The notes: a model not told the origin generated them from the sequence alone. Counted from the stretch's first letter, positions 24,480-34,819 are shown. The stretch: 64,000 bases of DNA from Metallosphaera tengchongensis (GCF_013343295.1 NZ_CP049074.1:1097501-1161500); one strand, 5' to 3'. Translations and numbers: made by a program.

Positions 24480-25571
24480 TTGCATTTATTGGACATTGCA
24501 GTTGGCATAGAGGTTAAGGTTCACGACTGGAAAGAGGTTAACGTTAGCGTTCCCAGACCTGACGGTTTTAATGTTATAGAGGAAGTAAACGGAAAACCAT
24601 GTGACCAATGGGTTGGTTCTCAAAAAGGAAAATTCGCGGTTTACCTTGTTGAAAAGAGAGGAGTGGATCACTTTAAGTTGATTTCAAGGCTCACTAAAAT
24701 CTTAGGAGAGAAACCTAGCTACTTGGGTATAAAGGATGCCAATGCTACTACTATGCAGATCGTTTACGTTAGATCCAAGAGACTGGACGCTTATACTGAG
24801 AAAAACCTTAGAATAAAATTTCTCGGTTACACTGATGCAAAGCTAGATCATACGGGAAATATATTTAAGATAAATCTCGTCACCGAGGAGACAAACGAGC
24901 TTGAGGAAAGGGTCAGAACGTTAAAAGACGAGATGCTCCCAGCCTATGTTGGGTATCAGAGGTTTGGAACGAGGAGGCCCACTACTCACCTGATTGGGAA
25001 GGCCATTACTCAAAGGGATTGGTGTCAAGCCGTGAAGTTCATGTTAGGTTACCCATTTTTGAAGGAGAGTGAGACTATGATAAAATTTAGGAAAGACTTC
25101 ATGTCAGGTACCATATCTAAAGATCAACTCGCTAGAGCTCCCTATAGGGAGAGGCAAGTTTACTTAGAGCTAGACAGGAGCGGAGATTGCCTTATGGCGT
25201 TAAAGAGGTTTCTTCCGCAGGATTTGAGCTTCATGGTAGAAGCTTACCAAAGTTATTTGTTCAATAGAGTTCTTTCACGGAAGCTGATCTACGAAAAGGC
25301 TAAGGAGGACGATATTATTACCCTCTACACAGACCCATCGCTTTGCGACTATGAATGCAGAGAGGTCTATGAGGAGGAAAACATAGGGAAAAATTCGTTC
25401 AAGATACCTGAGCTGGAGGTTAACCTGAATAATTTGAGAAGGAACGCCTTCATGAGAGTGAAGTCTCTAGAGTTCAAGGATGGTGTGCTTTCTTTTTCTC
25501 TTGACCGCGGCATGTACGCCACGGTTGTTCTATCCGAGCTTTTAAATAGTGATCCAGCAAGTTTCACGTGA
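24480..25571 (+). CDS. truD: tRNA pseudouridine synthase D
   Basis: A 363-residue TruD family protein. SYLGIKDANATTMQIVYV near residue 80 holds the catalytic aspartate (the GxKDxxAxTxQ motif) and LPAYVGYQRFGTRRP-like AYVGYQRFGTRRPTTH is the second signature. It converts U13 in tRNA to pseudouridine. TTG start at 24480; no ATG fits before the first motif. It forms an operon with pth2. Slightly short for the family, with a compact insertion domain. Confidence 0.9.
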   Translation: MHLLDIAVGIEVKVHDWKEVNVSVPRPDGFNVIEEVNGKPCDQWVGSQKGKFAVYLVEKRGVDHFKLISRLTKILGEKPSYLGIKDANATTMQIVYVRSKRLDAYTEKNLRIKFLGYTDAKLDHTGNIFKINLVTEETNELEERVRTLKDEMLPAYVGYQRFGTRRPTTHLIGKAITQRDWCQAVKFMLGYPFLKESETMIKFRKDFMSGTISKDQLARAPYRERQVYLELDRSGDCLMALKRFLPQDLSFMVEAYQSYLFNRVLSRKLIYEKAKEDDIITLYTDPSLCDYECREVYEEENIGKNSFKIPELEVNLNNLRRNAFMRVKSLEFKDGVLSFSLDRGMYATVVLSELLNSDPASFT

Positions 25572-25644
25572 ATTTTATATACAAAACTAGTACAAATATA
25601 TAAAAAGCATCTATAAAAATAAGATCAGACTTAAACCTGTTGTT

Positions 25645-26934
25645 TCATGGGATCAGTCTCTTTTTATCTCTTGGAAATAGGGAGACCTCCTTTACGTTCT
25701 GTAACCCAGTTAACATTAGCATGAATCTCTGCAATCCCATTCCGAAACCTGCGTGAGGTGGAATCCCGTAATCAAACCATTTCAAGAAGAACTCGAAATT
25801 AGCTGGGTTCAACCCTCGGGATCTCAATTCCTTTTCCAGTACCTCCCTGGTGTAGTTTCTACTGCTACCTGAGACTAACTCTAACCATCTATAAACTAGA
25901 TCGAAGCTCTCACTAACTTCTGGATCCCTCTCTTTTCTCCGCGTGTAGAATGGTCTAGCGTCTGCAGGCCAGTCGGTTATGAAATATAGATCTTGACCTA
26001 GTACCTTATTTAAAATCCTAGACTCTGGGGTGCTTATGTCGTCCCCAAACTTAATCTGTAGTCCTTGGGACTGGAGTATCTCTATGGCTTCCCTATAGGT
26101 AACTCTCTTTATGGGCCTGGTTATTGAAGGAAGTTTGTGATTCAATATGGCTAAATCAGCTTCATGGTACTTGGCGATATTATCTAGAACGTTAGCTATG
26201 ACCTCCTCCACAACGTTCATTACATCATTGTAGTCTGCGAATGCCATTTCCACGTCCATACTAACGAACTCAGCTAGATGGTAAGGCGTGTCAGACTCCT
26301 CAGCTCTCCAGGCAGGAGCAACCTCGAATACCCTTTCTACTGCACCAGCCAACAGTTCTTTGTATAACTGTGGGCTCTGGGCAAGGAACGCCTCTTTACC
26401 GAAGTAAATAACAGGAAAGAGTTGAGCTCCCCCTTCTGTTCCAGTAGCAATGATTTTGGGAGTGAAAACCTCGAAGAACCCATTCCTATACAAGGTTTCT
26501 CTAAAGGTTCTAACTGCGGTAGACTGAACTCGTATCATTGCCTGCATTTCCAACCTTCTTAGATCCAGAAGCCTCTCCTTCAGTCTGACTTCAATATCAG
26601 CCTTTACCTTATCCGCTACGTCAAGAGGCAGTGGAGCCTTGGCTTTGCTTAGTATCTTCAATTCTTGACATGAGACCTCAACACCGTTTGGTGCTCTCTT
26701 GTCAGCCTTCACAAAACCTCTAACTTGAACTGCAGTTTCTTGGCTTAGTTCCTTCGTAATCTCAAATGAGGGGGAGGACTTATCTACTACTACCTGACCT
26801 ATCCCGCTCTTATCCCTAAGGAGGATAAACTTCTTTCCCCCAAGATCTCTCAAGTTGTGGATCCATCCAGCCAAAACTATTTCCTTACCTTCTAGGGCCG
26901 GATTTAATTCAGAAACGAAGTGGGTTCTAAGCAT
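25645..26934 (-). CDS. aspS: Aspartyl-tRNA synthetase (archaeal type)
   Basis: A 429-residue class II synthetase. An OB-fold anticodon-binding domain (residues 15-105, [20 protein letters not shown]) is followed by the catalytic core: motif 2 [19 protein letters not shown] near 205 and motif 3 [15 protein letters not shown] at the C-terminus. Archaeal enzymes of this type may charge both tRNA-Asp and tRNA-Asn; that cannot be read from the sequence alone. Its ATG overlaps the stop of the upstream NusA-like gene by one base. Confidence 0.93.
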   Translation of the reverse strand: MLRTHFVSELNPALEGKEIVLAGWIHNLRDLGGKKFILLRDKSGIGQVVVDKSSPSFEITKELSQETAVQVRGFVKADKRAPNGVEVSCQELKILSKAKAPLPLDVADKVKADIEVRLKERLLDLRRLEMQAMIRVQSTAVRTFRETLYRNGFFEVFTPKIIATGTEGGAQLFPVIYFGKEAFLAQSPQLYKELLAGAVERVFEVAPAWRAEESDTPYHLAEFVSMDVEMAFADYNDVMNVVEEVIANVLDNIAKYHEADLAILNHKLPSITRPIKRVTYREAIEILQSQGLQIKFGDDISTPESRILNKVLGQDLYFITDWPADARPFYTRRKERDPEVSESFDLVYRWLELVSGSSRNYTREVLEKELRSRGLNPANFEFFLKWFDYGIPPHAGFGMGLQRFMLMLTGLQNVKEVSLFPRDKKRLIP

Positions 26935-27440
26935 TATTCAACCCTTATCTTGACCTTTGTATCGTGGATCTTGGATAAAGCGTTTTCTAGATCATTTGCA
27001 CTTGCTGGTAAAAGCTTCTTCTCGTTCTTTGCTACCCTTATGACGTACTGAACTGACCCGTCTGGGAGCCAAACGGTATTAACTCCCAAGACCCTAGCGG
27101 GCGAAAGAAGTTGCACTGCACTGTTCTTTATGCTGGTAGTTTTCTCGATTATTCTCACCTTCAGTCTCAATTTGTCTTGTAAAGCCCTCGCTATCTTTAT
27201 CCACTTAGGTGCGTCTATTGAGGGCGGACTATCGACCAGGAGTATGAGTAAATTCCCTGACTTAATAGCCTTGTAGTAAGTGGCGTCCTTCAGTTCTTTA
27301 AACTGACCCTCTTCGAGTTCCAAAAGAGCTTCCATTACCTTGATCTCAAATTGATCTACATCCCCGCTATCAACAAGTCTCTGGCAACGATCGCAAAGAA
27401 GACCGCTTCTGACGCAAAGGTAATCAAGAGGAATTTTCAT
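26934..27440 (-). CDS. NusA-like KH-domain protein, 168 aa
   Basis: An archaeal short NusA relative. The N-terminus [20 protein letters not shown] contains C-x6-C-x2-C, which may bind zinc, and the C-terminal half has a KH-type RNA-binding region ([33 protein letters not shown]). Archaeal NusA proteins keep only the KH part of bacterial NusA; a role in transcription or RNA handling is presumed. It is upstream of aspS in one operon and divergent from L40e. Confidence 0.8.
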   Translation of the reverse strand: MKIPLDYLCVRSGLLCDRCQRLVDSGDVDQFEIKVMEALLELEEGQFKELKDATYYKAIKSGNLLILLVDSPPSIDAPKWIKIARALQDKLRLKVRIIEKTTSIKNSAVQLLSPARVLGVNTVWLPDGSVQYVIRVAKNEKKLLPASANDLENALSKIHDTKVKIRVE

Positions 27441-27483
27441 TTCAGCTTCACTCTCCCTTTACCGCAATACTTTTGAATCTAGC

Positions 27484-27493
27484 TATTATATAA
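27484..27493 (+). promoter_or_regulatory. TATA box of rpl40e
   Basis: TATTATATAAC ends about 18 bases before the L40e ATG, fitting a leaderless transcript. Confidence 0.5.
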
Positions 27494-27509
27494 CTACTGG
27501 GTTAGAACG

Positions 27510-27680
27510 ATGCCCCTCACAGATCAAGCAAAAATTCAGATAGTCCAACAGAGAGTGTTCATAAAGAAGGTATGTAGAAGTTGCGGCGCTCTTAACTCTA
27601 TAAGAGCTACCAAGTGTAGGAGATGTCATAGCACCAATTTAAGACCTAAAAAGAAGGAATTGCCAACTAAGAGAGCTTAA
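27510..27680 (+). CDS. rpl40e: 50S ribosomal protein L40e
   Basis: A 56-residue basic protein beginning [20 protein letters not shown]. Four cysteines, C22-x2-C25 and C36-x2-C39, form the zinc finger of L40e, here in VCRSCGALN and KCRRCHS. The C-terminus is lysine-rich. In archaea L40e is not fused to ubiquitin. It overlaps the convergent nucleotidyltransferase-like gene by 14 bases. It was found by direct translation because of its small size. Confidence 0.93.
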   Translation: MPLTDQAKIQIVQQRVFIKKVCRSCGALNSIRATKCRRCHSTNLRPKKKELPTKRA

Positions 27681-28230
27681 GTCCAATGGAAGCTAACCTT
27701 TCCCTTATGCTTTGAGCGTTCTCCTCAAAATCTTTAGCGTGTTCGCTTAGGATTTTCAAGTCAATTTTGATTTTCTTTTCCCCTATCAATTGTATTATTT
27801 TTTTAATCTCAGTCTCATCCTCCTCCCTGAACGCGTTGGCCTTCAGAAGAATGTAGTCCTCTATTTTTATAACTTTGAAAGTCTTTCCTCCAACCTTCAT
27901 CTCCTCAGCGCTTTCCACAACTACTGGAGGCACAAAGAAGTCCTGGATGTTTTCGTAGAAGTCCAATTGTAGTTGCTCATCATCTACTGGTACTATCAGC
28001 CTAGGGGTATCAATAGGCGTAGAACCTACCTCCCAATTCCTCTCCTCAGCGAAACTTTTTAGTAGATCCCCCTCAATTAGTACGCTGAAATTTATGGGAA
28101 AAATGTCAACGTCACTCTCAGTAACTTTCCTATTTAGGGTTAGATCAACAACGGTGTCCCCTATTATGACGAAGTCCATTAACCGCCTTATCTCATCCAA
28201 TATCTCACCAATTTTTTCAAACGAGATCAA
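27667..28230 (-). CDS. Nucleotidyltransferase-fold protein, 187 aa
   Basis: [24 protein letters not shown] near residue 21-44 resembles the G-[DS]...D-x-D nucleotidyltransferase motif, with Gly-Asp in place of Gly-Ser and SDVDIF as the metal-binding pair; a third acidic position is available in LQLDFYEN. A helical C-terminal region follows. Such proteins in archaea are often listed as predicted nucleotidyltransferases of unknown target. It lies between L40e and tRNA-Cys and is transcribed alone. Confidence 0.6.
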   Translation of the reverse strand: MISFEKIGEILDEIRRLMDFVIIGDTVVDLTLNRKVTESDVDIFPINFSVLIEGDLLKSFAEERNWEVGSTPIDTPRLIVPVDDEQLQLDFYENIQDFFVPPVVVESAEEMKVGGKTFKVIKIEDYILLKANAFREEDETEIKKIIQLIGEKKIKIDLKILSEHAKDFEENAQSIRERLASIGLKLS

Positions 28231-28258
28231 CTAAACCACACAACAAGAAACGCAATTA

Positions 28259-28268
28259 CTTTATAATT
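28259..28268 (+). promoter_or_regulatory. TATA box of tRNA-Cys
   Basis: CTTTATAATT lies about 25 bases upstream of the tRNA-Cys 5' end. Confidence 0.5.
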
Positions 28269-28289
28269 TTTTGCTACTACACTAATATT

Positions 28290-28405
28290 GCCGGGGTGGC
28301 CGAGCGGTCTAAGGCGGCACTATCGGTATACGATAGCGCTAGGGGCTGCAGTGGTTTCCTTCATGGAAACCCGTTATTTCGCGGGTTCAAATCCCGCCCC
28401 CGGCT
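28290..28405 (+). tRNA. tRNA-Cys (GCA) with two introns
   Basis: Acceptor GCCGGGG/CCCCGGC with discriminator U, as in Cys tRNAs, and T-arm GCGGG-TTCAAAT-CCCGC. A normal anticodon arm, stem GCGGG/CCCGT and loop CTGCAGA, appears only if two introns are removed: 28319-28342 (24 nt, in the anticodon stem between positions 28 and 29) and 28352-28368 (17 nt, between 37 and 38). The first has a good bulge-helix-bulge: bulges GCA and AGG around a GGCG/CGCT helix, with hairpin CTATCG/CGATAG beyond. The second junction is less regular. The mature tRNA would be 75 nt. Confidence 0.8.
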
Positions 28406-28450
28406 CCTAAGTTTATATTGAAGTAATTCTCGTATTATAACGATCCCGCT

Positions 28451-30076
28451 TTGAGTCAACCAAAAAGGAAAGAGGAGACAGTAGGTAGGGAGATGACTGG
28501 CGACGAGGCCTTAGCCTATGTCTTAAAGGAGATAGGAGTTAAGAAGGTATTTTCTACTCCTAGCATACCTGATTTCCTCAAGGAGAGGTTGGTTCAATAT
28601 AACCTTGATGTAGACGTATCCATGAGTCTCAGGGACGCAGTAGCTTTGGCTGACGTGTACGCAAGGGAGAACAATGATGCAGGTGTAGTTATAAGTGTTC
28701 CTGGTACTTCCATTTTAGAAGGGATTAGCACAATTTCACAAGCATTCTCAGACTCGGTTCCTCTCCTTCTAATTGGGACATTGAGGTCTTATAGGGACGT
28801 AGGTAGGGCAAGGGTAGGGGAATTGCGATCTCCGGATGACGTTTCCACAGCCATTTCACCATTTGTAAAAACAAAGGAAAGAGTGATAAGCATTGAGGAA
28901 ATAACTGTGACTGTAGAGAAAGGTTACAAGGAAGCCTTAAGCAATAGAATGAGGCCTGCATATGTGGAAATAGCCGAGGAACTGTTTAGGCTAAAGGCTT
29001 ATCCCCTATCTACTGCAGAGCAGAAACCTGAAAGGAAAACTCCAGACAAAAACACGGTCGCGAAGGTAGCTGAAGTATTGGGAAATTCAAAGCTTCCAGT
29101 CATTGTTGCAGGTCATGGGGTGAAGGCTAGTAACTCCATGGATCTCTTAAGGGAATTGGCAGAGTTGCTGGATTCCCCAGTTATAACCACAATAAGAGGG
29201 AAGGGAGTGTTCCCAGCATCCCATCCCCTATACGCTGGCGAGGGTTTGGGATTGTTCTCGACGGAGGTTGCATCTAAAATAATGATGGAAGCAGACTCTA
29301 TATTGGTTGTGGGTTCTAGGTTACCTCAACTCTCAACTGCTGGATGGTCGATGAGGTATAAGGGATTGTTGATGCATAACAATGTAGATGGAGAGGACAT
29401 AGGTAAAGTGGTAATGCCTCAAGTGCCCATAGTGTCTGATACAGGTCTCTTCCTGAAGGAACTTGTAGCAAACCTGAAACAGAAGATAAAGGACAATATT
29501 AAGAGAGATGTGAGATCTGAAATTTCTTCTAGCAGGAGAGTGTTTTCTATGAAACCTCATACTAAACTTTGGCCTTATGACGTGACAAGGCTCCTCCAGA
29601 ACTTCAAATTCTCCAAGTACTACGTGGATCTATCATCTACTACGTTTGACCTGATCAGATTGCCTATGGATACTCCGATTTGGTACACTAGCGAGACGAT
29701 TCTGGAGAAAAATATAGGGGTAGCTGGGGTTCTGCAATCCAACGACCCTAACTCCTTGGGGGTTACTGACCTTGGAGGGATTCAAAGAAATATAGGGCTC
29801 ATAATCCAGAGGAGGTCGACCTCGAGGGGAACTATCATAATCCTTAATGACGGGAACTCTACTTATCTGGATACGTATAAATCAGATATACCTTCTATAG
29901 GTAGGACGGGAATTCACGTGGAACTTGATAGGAAACTTGAAGATTCCTTAGATGCTATAACCGTTGATACTTATGGAGCCCTAAAGAGTGCTCTCGAAAA
30001 CAGATCCAACGGGCTGAACATAATTAACGTGAAAATTGACCCAGAGTTTGAGTCAGTTACACTTCTACGGTCTTAA
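28451..30076 (+). CDS. Acetolactate-synthase-like TPP family protein with altered active site
   Basis: A 541-residue protein with the three-domain plan of ALS/pyruvate oxidase enzymes: an N-terminal Pyr domain (residues 15-180), a central domain (205-350) and a C-terminal PP-like domain. The catalytic glutamate expected in the R-H-E segment is replaced: [14 protein letters not shown] has R61-D62. The TPP/metal motif G-D-G...N-N is not visible in the C-terminal domain, which only has LNDGNSTY. It may be inactive in TPP chemistry, regulatory, or a subunit of a larger enzyme. TTG start at 28451. It stands alone after tRNA-Cys. Confidence 0.7.
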   Translation: MSQPKRKEETVGREMTGDEALAYVLKEIGVKKVFSTPSIPDFLKERLVQYNLDVDVSMSLRDAVALADVYARENNDAGVVISVPGTSILEGISTISQAFSDSVPLLLIGTLRSYRDVGRARVGELRSPDDVSTAISPFVKTKERVISIEEITVTVEKGYKEALSNRMRPAYVEIAEELFRLKAYPLSTAEQKPERKTPDKNTVAKVAEVLGNSKLPVIVAGHGVKASNSMDLLRELAELLDSPVITTIRGKGVFPASHPLYAGEGLGLFSTEVASKIMMEADSILVVGSRLPQLSTAGWSMRYKGLLMHNNVDGEDIGKVVMPQVPIVSDTGLFLKELVANLKQKIKDNIKRDVRSEISSSRRVFSMKPHTKLWPYDVTRLLQNFKFSKYYVDLSSTTFDLIRLPMDTPIWYTSETILEKNIGVAGVLQSNDPNSLGVTDLGGIQRNIGLIIQRRSTSRGTIIILNDGNSTYLDTYKSDIPSIGRTGIHVELDRKLEDSLDAITVDTYGALKSALENRSNGLNIINVKIDPEFESVTLLRS

Positions 30077-30140
30077 AATAATTTTTGAGGCATGAATGTG
30101 ATTGAAAGAAAAGGGGAACATTAAGACCCTCCTTTTGTCT

Positions 30141-30407
30141 CTATCGATGCTTTAACTTTTCATATATAGCCTTGATCGTTTTTTGTTTGGATCCGATTTT
30201 CTTTACAACTAACATTCCTTTTATTTTGCTTGAAGGATGGGTTTTCTCAAGAACTATAGGATCTAACCCCATCTCCTTTGAAACGTCCACTATCTCCTTT
30301 AGGGTTATTCTTAGTTTTGGGAACTTTCTTCCTTCTCTCCTTGAGGTGGCAACAAAATAGGCCAGCCAGATTACTACCCTTTCTCCCTCATAATCACGTA
30401 AACTCAT
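30141..30407 (-). CDS. srp19: Signal recognition particle 19 kDa protein
   Basis: An 88-residue basic protein. VVIWLAYFVATSRREGRKFP is the SRP19 signature, where the RREGRK loop binds the tips of SRP RNA helices 6 and 8; the rest (DVSKEMGLDPIVLEKTHP) completes the small alpha/beta fold. It helps assemble SRP54 on the RNA for co-translational targeting. It overlaps the S8e gene by 4 bases and is co-transcribed with it. Confidence 0.9.
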   Translation of the reverse strand: MSLRDYEGERVVIWLAYFVATSRREGRKFPKLRITLKEIVDVSKEMGLDPIVLEKTHPSSKIKGMLVVKKIGSKQKTIKAIYEKLKHR

Positions 30408-30790
30408 TTTCTGATCAGTATAGCATTTATTGTACCGTCTTGCCCAGGTCTTGAAGTTATAACGGCCTTACCAAGTTCAGTTCTGATTACAGAGCCCTTG
30501 ACTAAAATGCCTCTTCTGGCATATTCTCTGTTGGCAGGGCTCTCTAAGACCTCAAGAATTTTAACTTTCTTTGCAGTACCGTCATCTGGATTCAGTACGT
30601 TGGCGTAACCTGCGTAGGTCAATCTGATTTTAATGTTCCCTCCCAGACCTCTGGCCTTTTCTCGTACATCTTCTGTGTGAACTTTTGTTTCTGTTGGTTG
30701 GCTACCAATTTCAAATTTCCTTTTCCCTCTAAATTCAGATTTTTTACCGCCGGTGATCTTCCTTAAGTCCCTTCCTTGAAACACACCCAT
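30404..30790 (-). CDS. rps8e: 30S ribosomal protein S8e
   Basis: A 128-residue basic protein beginning GVFQGRDLRKITGGK, the S8e signature, with RLTYAGYANVLNPDDG and EYARRGILVKGSVI in the middle. It is a structural small-subunit protein of archaea and eukaryotes. It is the first gene of an operon with srp19 and sits close to uppS on the same strand. Confidence 0.94.
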   Translation of the reverse strand: MGVFQGRDLRKITGGKKSEFRGKRKFEIGSQPTETKVHTEDVREKARGLGGNIKIRLTYAGYANVLNPDDGTAKKVKILEVLESPANREYARRGILVKGSVIRTELGKAVITSRPGQDGTINAILIRK

Positions 30791-30829
30791 TACGACTCAC
30801 TCTTCATTCGATAAAGGAGGATTATAAGG

Positions 30830-31597
30830 TTAAGCCCCGAACCTTCTCAGCCTGTGTTGGTAAGCCCTAATGGCTCTCCAGAGATCGATCTTCCTGAAAT
30901 CTGGCCAGTAGGCCTCGCAGAAGAATAGCTCTGAGTACGCCAGGTGCCAAAGGAGAAAGTTGCTTATCCTCATTTCTCCGGAAGTTCTTATGACTAGATC
31001 GATATCGCTCAGTTCCTCGTCGTAGAAATATTTCCTAAACTCAGCCTCAGTAATGTTTGATAGATCCTTTTTCTCAATATCCCTAAGCATCCTCGAAACC
31101 GCATCTAGAATTTCTTGTCTTCCTCCATAACATATTGCTAAGGTCAGTTTTCTCTCAGAATATTTAGATGAAATCTCACTCACTTTAGATACAGATTTCC
31201 TCAGATCCTCAGTGACCATCTCCAGCTTGCCAATTGCCCTAACCCTGATCTTGTACTTGTAAATGAATTCTTCGGTCACAAGTTCCTCTATACCCCTTTT
31301 TATGTATCCCATGATAATATCTAGCTCAGATCTAGTCCTCTTAGTGCAGTTTTCAGTAGATAACGCAAACACGGTTACGTTTTTTACTCCAACATCTAGA
31401 AGCCAGATGAGGACTTCCCTAAGCTTCTTATATCCCAACATATACGCCTCATTAATTGTCTGATTGTTATTCCTAGCCCATCTCCTATTCCCATCAGGAA
31501 TAATGGCCACGTGACTCGGAATAGGACCACCCTTAATTTCGTGCCAAAGTACTTTTTCGTATAGTGGGTAGAGTGGTTTCATTAATGTTTTAAGCAT
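30830..31597 (-). CDS. uppS: cis-Prenyl diphosphate synthase (UppS family)
   Basis: A 255-residue cis-prenyltransferase. [17 protein letters not shown] near residue 27 carries the catalytic aspartate of the PDGNRRWA motif, [10 protein letters not shown] near 75 the substrate loop, and [18 protein letters not shown] near 205 the conserved RTSGE-RISNF region. In archaea the product is the polyprenyl (dolichyl) phosphate carrier for N-glycans. It overlaps lysK by 16 bases and is probably at the end of the lysW operon by read-through. Confidence 0.92.
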   Translation of the reverse strand: MLKTLMKPLYPLYEKVLWHEIKGGPIPSHVAIIPDGNRRWARNNNQTINEAYMLGYKKLREVLIWLLDVGVKNVTVFALSTENCTKRTRSELDIIMGYIKRGIEELVTEEFIYKYKIRVRAIGKLEMVTEDLRKSVSKVSEISSKYSERKLTLAICYGGRQEILDAVSRMLRDIEKKDLSNITEAEFRKYFYDEELSDIDLVIRTSGEMRISNFLLWHLAYSELFFCEAYWPDFRKIDLWRAIRAYQHRLRRFGA

Positions 31598-32619
31598 ATC
31601 TCCTCCAATGCATTGACATATGTGACTGTTGCTATATATATTTCATCAAGAGTTATTCTTTCAAAGTCAGTATGTTCAAGCCTAGAATCCCCAGGTCCGT
31701 AGGTCGCAATATTGTTTGTAAGTGAAACTAAGATGTTCATGTCACTTGTACCTGCCTTCCTCACAAGTGAGGGCTTTATTCCTTGCTTTATTAGCCCTCT
31801 CATCAGGTACCTCACAATTGGGGTGGAGGATGAAACCTTAACTGGTTCTATAGACTCTCCGACGCTTATCTCGCAATTGGGAAATAGCCTAGCAAATTTT
31901 GAAATTATTTCTTCCTTTGTTACTCCATGAGGATACCTGACGTCAAAATGAACGTAAAGTTTGTCTGGAGTTACGTTAGGAGAGTCCCCTCCCCTTATGA
32001 CGGTCGGTACTATGCTAGGGGTAGAATATTCGGACGGCAATTGTGATACTTCTAGGATAGCAGGTATGTGATTCAGAATTACATTGGAAGTAGAGGAAGA
32101 TGAGTGCTCTGGATTACCCTTACAGCTAATACCGACCCTAAGTATTCCCCTGTACTCAATGGCTATGTGAGTTGTGTTGGTAGGTTCGCCCACTATGATG
32201 TGAGAATACTTAGAGCCGCTAGAGACGAGTTCCCTGGCTCCAGAGCTTTTATTTTCCTCATCAGAAAGGGCCGCTATTTGGACACTACATCCTCTTTCAT
32301 TCATGATCCAACCTGCTAGTATCATGGATGTTAACGGTCCCTTTGCGTCAACAGCTCCTCTCCCGTAGATCTCCTCTCCCGTGACCTTAGACGGGATAAA
32401 CCCCTTAATTGTGTCCAAATGGGAAGCAAGAAGAATATCGCCTTTACCGAGATAAAAAGAGTTAGAACTGGACTTTCTGAGCTCTAAATTAAACCAATTG
32501 GAAATTCTTTCAAAAACATCAACTGCTTTGCCTTCTTCGCCAGAAGGTGTGTAGATTTCAATAAGGCTTTTAAGAACTTCCTTTCCTTTCTGTTTCAGCA
32601 ACTCCTTTTCGAGTTCCAT
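31582..32619 (-). CDS. lysK: [LysW]-lysine / [LysW]-ornithine hydrolase
   Basis: A 345-residue M20-family metallopeptidase. [35 protein letters not shown] and [10 protein letters not shown] hold the His, Asp, Glu and further metal ligands. It releases lysine (or ornithine) from the C-terminal glutamate of LysW in the last pathway step. It overlaps lysJ by 50 bases when started at the ATG at 32619; an in-frame TTG 18 bases later is possible. Part of lysW-lysX-lysJ-lysK. Confidence 0.9.
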   Translation of the reverse strand: MELEKELLKQKGKEVLKSLIEIYTPSGEEGKAVDVFERISNWFNLELRKSSSNSFYLGKGDILLASHLDTIKGFIPSKVTGEEIYGRGAVDAKGPLTSMILAGWIMNERGCSVQIAALSDEENKSSGARELVSSGSKYSHIIVGEPTNTTHIAIEYRGILRVGISCKGNPEHSSSSTSNVILNHIPAILEVSQLPSEYSTPSIVPTVIRGGDSPNVTPDKLYVHFDVRYPHGVTKEEIISKFARLFPNCEISVGESIEPVKVSSSTPIVRYLMRGLIKQGIKPSLVRKAGTSDMNILVSLTNNIATYGPGDSRLEHTDFERITLDEIYIATVTYVNALEEICLKH

Positions 32620-33730
32620 CCACTGCCAGCTCCATGTCCTGATTAGTTATCATGTATGGAGATAGGAACCTTATTGTCGTTATCCCTGCCTTGAGGGAAA
32701 GCACAGCGTTATCTTGGAGAACTTTGATAGCTGTGCTAGGGTTTAGCCTGAGATCAACCCCAATCATTAGTCCCAATCCCCTAATCTCTCTCACTGACTT
32801 AAAGTCCTCTAGAGCCTCTCTTAACATCTTCATAAATGTCTGCCCCTTTATCCTAGCTTGCTCGGGAACATTATCTTCCTTCAGAACCTTAGATGAGGCC
32901 GCTACAGCTGCTACAGCCATGGGGTTTCCTCCATACGTAGTTCCGTGGTCTCCCTCCCCAAGCTTATTGGCAATCGAATCTGGCATGAATACTGCGCTCA
33001 CCGGAAATCCTCCACCAATGGCCTTCCCTGCAGTAAGCAGATCTGGCGTTATGCCATAGTGTTGATAAGCCCAAACTTTGCCTGTTCTTCCGAACCCTGC
33101 CTGTACCTCATCAGAGACCAATAAAATACCCTTTCTCTCTGTCTCTTCCCTAAGTGCCTTCACGAACTCGGGTTTAGCTGGAATTACCCCACCTTCACCC
33201 TGTACAGGTTCAAGTATTACCGCAGCGACAGTGTCGTCAAGCTTCTTCAATTCTTCTAGGCTATTAAATTCTAAGAAATCAATAGGGGAGATAAGGGGTT
33301 CAAAGGGTTCTCTGTATTTCTTATTCCATGTGATTGACAGGGAACCCATGGTTCTGCCGTGGAACGAATTCTTAAACGCAATGAACTTCTTTCTCCCAGT
33401 AATCTTTCTGGCTATTTTCATTGATAATTCCACCGCTTCGGTCCCGCTATTGAGTAGAAACACGTTATCCATTCCGTCTGGTTTCAGGCTGTCTAGCTCC
33501 TTGAGCATTTCGTCCCTGATATCGTTGTCAAATGCAGTAGTAAGAGTCATTATCAAATCCATCTGTTTTTTCAGGTAATCCACAACCTTTAGGTTTCTGT
33601 GTCCTAGAAATGCCACACCGTGACCAGAGTGTAGGTCAAGAAACTTTCTACCTTTATCGTCCCAGACGTACTGGCCTTCTCCCTTTACTATCCTTAAACC
33701 TCTACTTCCATAAAAGGTAATTAGCTTCAT
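32570..33730 (-). CDS. lysJ: [LysW]-aminoadipate semialdehyde / glutamate semialdehyde aminotransferase
   Basis: A 386-residue class III PLP aminotransferase of the ArgD/LysJ type. [19 protein letters not shown] binds the cofactor phosphate, [19 protein letters not shown] holds the Asp of the cofactor ring, and [16 protein letters not shown] the Schiff-base lysine. It transaminates the semialdehyde while the substrate is held on LysW; the archaeal enzyme serves both lysine and ornithine branches. It overlaps lysX by 4 bases. Confidence 0.9.
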   Translation of the reverse strand: MKLITFYGSRGLRIVKGEGQYVWDDKGRKFLDLHSGHGVAFLGHRNLKVVDYLKKQMDLIMTLTTAFDNDIRDEMLKELDSLKPDGMDNVFLLNSGTEAVELSMKIARKITGRKKFIAFKNSFHGRTMGSLSITWNKKYREPFEPLISPIDFLEFNSLEELKKLDDTVAAVILEPVQGEGGVIPAKPEFVKALREETERKGILLVSDEVQAGFGRTGKVWAYQHYGITPDLLTAGKAIGGGFPVSAVFMPDSIANKLGEGDHGTTYGGNPMAVAAVAASSKVLKEDNVPEQARIKGQTFMKMLREALEDFKSVREIRGLGLMIGVDLRLNPSTAIKVLQDNAVLSLKAGITTIRFLSPYMITNQDMELAVDGTRKGVAETERKGSS

Positions 33731-34578
33731 TTCTTTATTACCTCGTTAAGCTTGTTTAAAAGAAATCCGCTCACGTTGAACTGATTGACCCTGACCGTGT
33801 TTTTATACTCAGGAACTCCATTTACTTCCCCTATCAAATAGCCCCTCTCAGGGTCTTCAAAAACATCTATACCAAGGAAGAAGCCACCTATAATCTCCTT
33901 AACTTTCAATGCTAAATCCCTTAGTTCCTCATCGATCTTAAGAGGTCTTGCAATTGCACCGAGGGCTGTGTTAGTTTTCCAATTTTTCTCATTCACCCTG
34001 TATATTCCCACCGGCGCTTCGTCGCCAATCACAAATATTCTTATGTCTCTGTTTGGCTTATTCACGTATTCTTGGATGTAATATATCGTTTTGTACTGAA
34101 GGTTAGTAAATTCCTGGTATTCAATTAAGCTCCTTAACGTATCCTCGTCCTGAGCTCTGGCTACCATCCTACCCCAACTTCCCTCAACTGGTTTAATAAC
34201 CACAGGATATCCCAGTTTGCTTGCCATTTCCATGGCTTTGTCCCTGGAGAAAGCTATTGCTGTCTTGGGCACTGGAATCCCTCTGCTCCTCAATAGAAAA
34301 GTAGTCTGTATTTTATTCTCGCATCTAACTAAACTAAGCGAATCGTTATATACTCTAAAATTCATGCTCTCCAATAGCATGGATGTGGCTACCGCTCTGC
34401 TGTGACTGGTGTTCCTCTGAATGACAGCATCCACGTCCTGGTACCAAGCGTCCTCGCTGGTCAAAAATGTCATATCTTTGGTAAAAAGAGGATATACCTT
34501 ATTCCCTATCTTTTTAGCTTCCTCAATAAGATTTCTTTCTTCCCATCTGAGGAGATCATAGGATACTCCTAATATCAC
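33727..34578 (-). CDS. lysX: LysW-aminoadipate ligase (ATP-grasp)
   Basis: A 283-residue ATP-grasp ligase of the RimK/LysX group: [20 protein letters not shown] binds ATP, and [23 protein letters not shown] near the C-terminus binds the metal. It attaches 2-aminoadipate through its amino group to the C-terminal glutamate of LysW. GTG start at 34578, overlapping the lysW stop by 4 bases. Sulfolobales also have an ArgX paralogue for glutamate; its place in this lysWXJK operon favours LysX. Confidence 0.87.
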   Translation of the reverse strand: MILGVSYDLLRWEERNLIEEAKKIGNKVYPLFTKDMTFLTSEDAWYQDVDAVIQRNTSHSRAVATSMLLESMNFRVYNDSLSLVRCENKIQTTFLLRSRGIPVPKTAIAFSRDKAMEMASKLGYPVVIKPVEGSWGRMVARAQDEDTLRSLIEYQEFTNLQYKTIYYIQEYVNKPNRDIRIFVIGDEAPVGIYRVNEKNWKTNTALGAIARPLKIDEELRDLALKVKEIIGGFFLGIDVFEDPERGYLIGEVNGVPEYKNTVRVNQFNVSGFLLNKLNEVIKK

Positions 34579-34745
34579 TCTCCCCAGTCCTCTCCCACTT
34601 GTTCTGCTAACCTTAAAGATAGTCTACCATGATCGTTAAATACTTCCAGCTGGGCTCCGCACTCGTGCTCAACTATTTCTCCTGGTAATGCGTTATCGTC
34701 TACTTGAACTTCGCCACCACAGACCGGGCATTTAAGTGAAACCAT
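34575..34745 (-). CDS. lysW: Amino-group carrier protein LysW
   Basis: A 56-residue acidic protein found by direct translation. Zinc ligands C6-x2-C9 and H27-x-C29 lie in KCPVCGGEV and VEHECGAQ, and the chain ends in EDWGE, the LysW C-terminal motif whose last Glu side chain carries the growing amino acid. Its many acidic residues let the pathway enzymes dock. It is the first gene of lysWXJK, with a TATA-like element and a palindromic site upstream. Confidence 0.93.
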   Translation of the reverse strand: MVSLKCPVCGGEVQVDDNALPGEIVEHECGAQLEVFNDHGRLSLRLAEQVGEDWGE

Positions 34746-34784
34746 AGTTGGATCGATTCACCTTCTATAGTTCAGTGTTCAAAA

Positions 34785-34794
34785 GCTTTTATGA
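34785..34794 (-). promoter_or_regulatory. TATA box of lysW
   Basis: TCATAAAAGC on the minus strand, about 40 bases upstream of the lysW ATG and about 10 bases downstream of the palindromic site. Confidence 0.45.
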
Positions 34795-34802
34795 AAATAG
34801 TT

Positions 34803-34819
34803 GGTTCTAACTTAGAACC
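34803..34819. promoter_or_regulatory. Perfect palindrome, candidate LysM operator
   Basis: GGTTCTAA-C-TTAGAACC is an exact 8+1+8 dyad. It lies just upstream of the lysW TATA element and overlaps the lysM stop codon. The Lrp-type regulator LysM of Sulfolobus is known to bind the lysW promoter in a lysine-dependent way. The upstream position suits activation rather than blocking. Confidence 0.7.

Noticed and set aside
28290-28405. Reading the 28.3-kb tRNA as tRNA-Ser with a long variable arm
   Set aside because: No serine anticodon falls in a proper loop with U33; the U discriminator and the two-intron cloverleaf favour tRNA-Cys(GCA).
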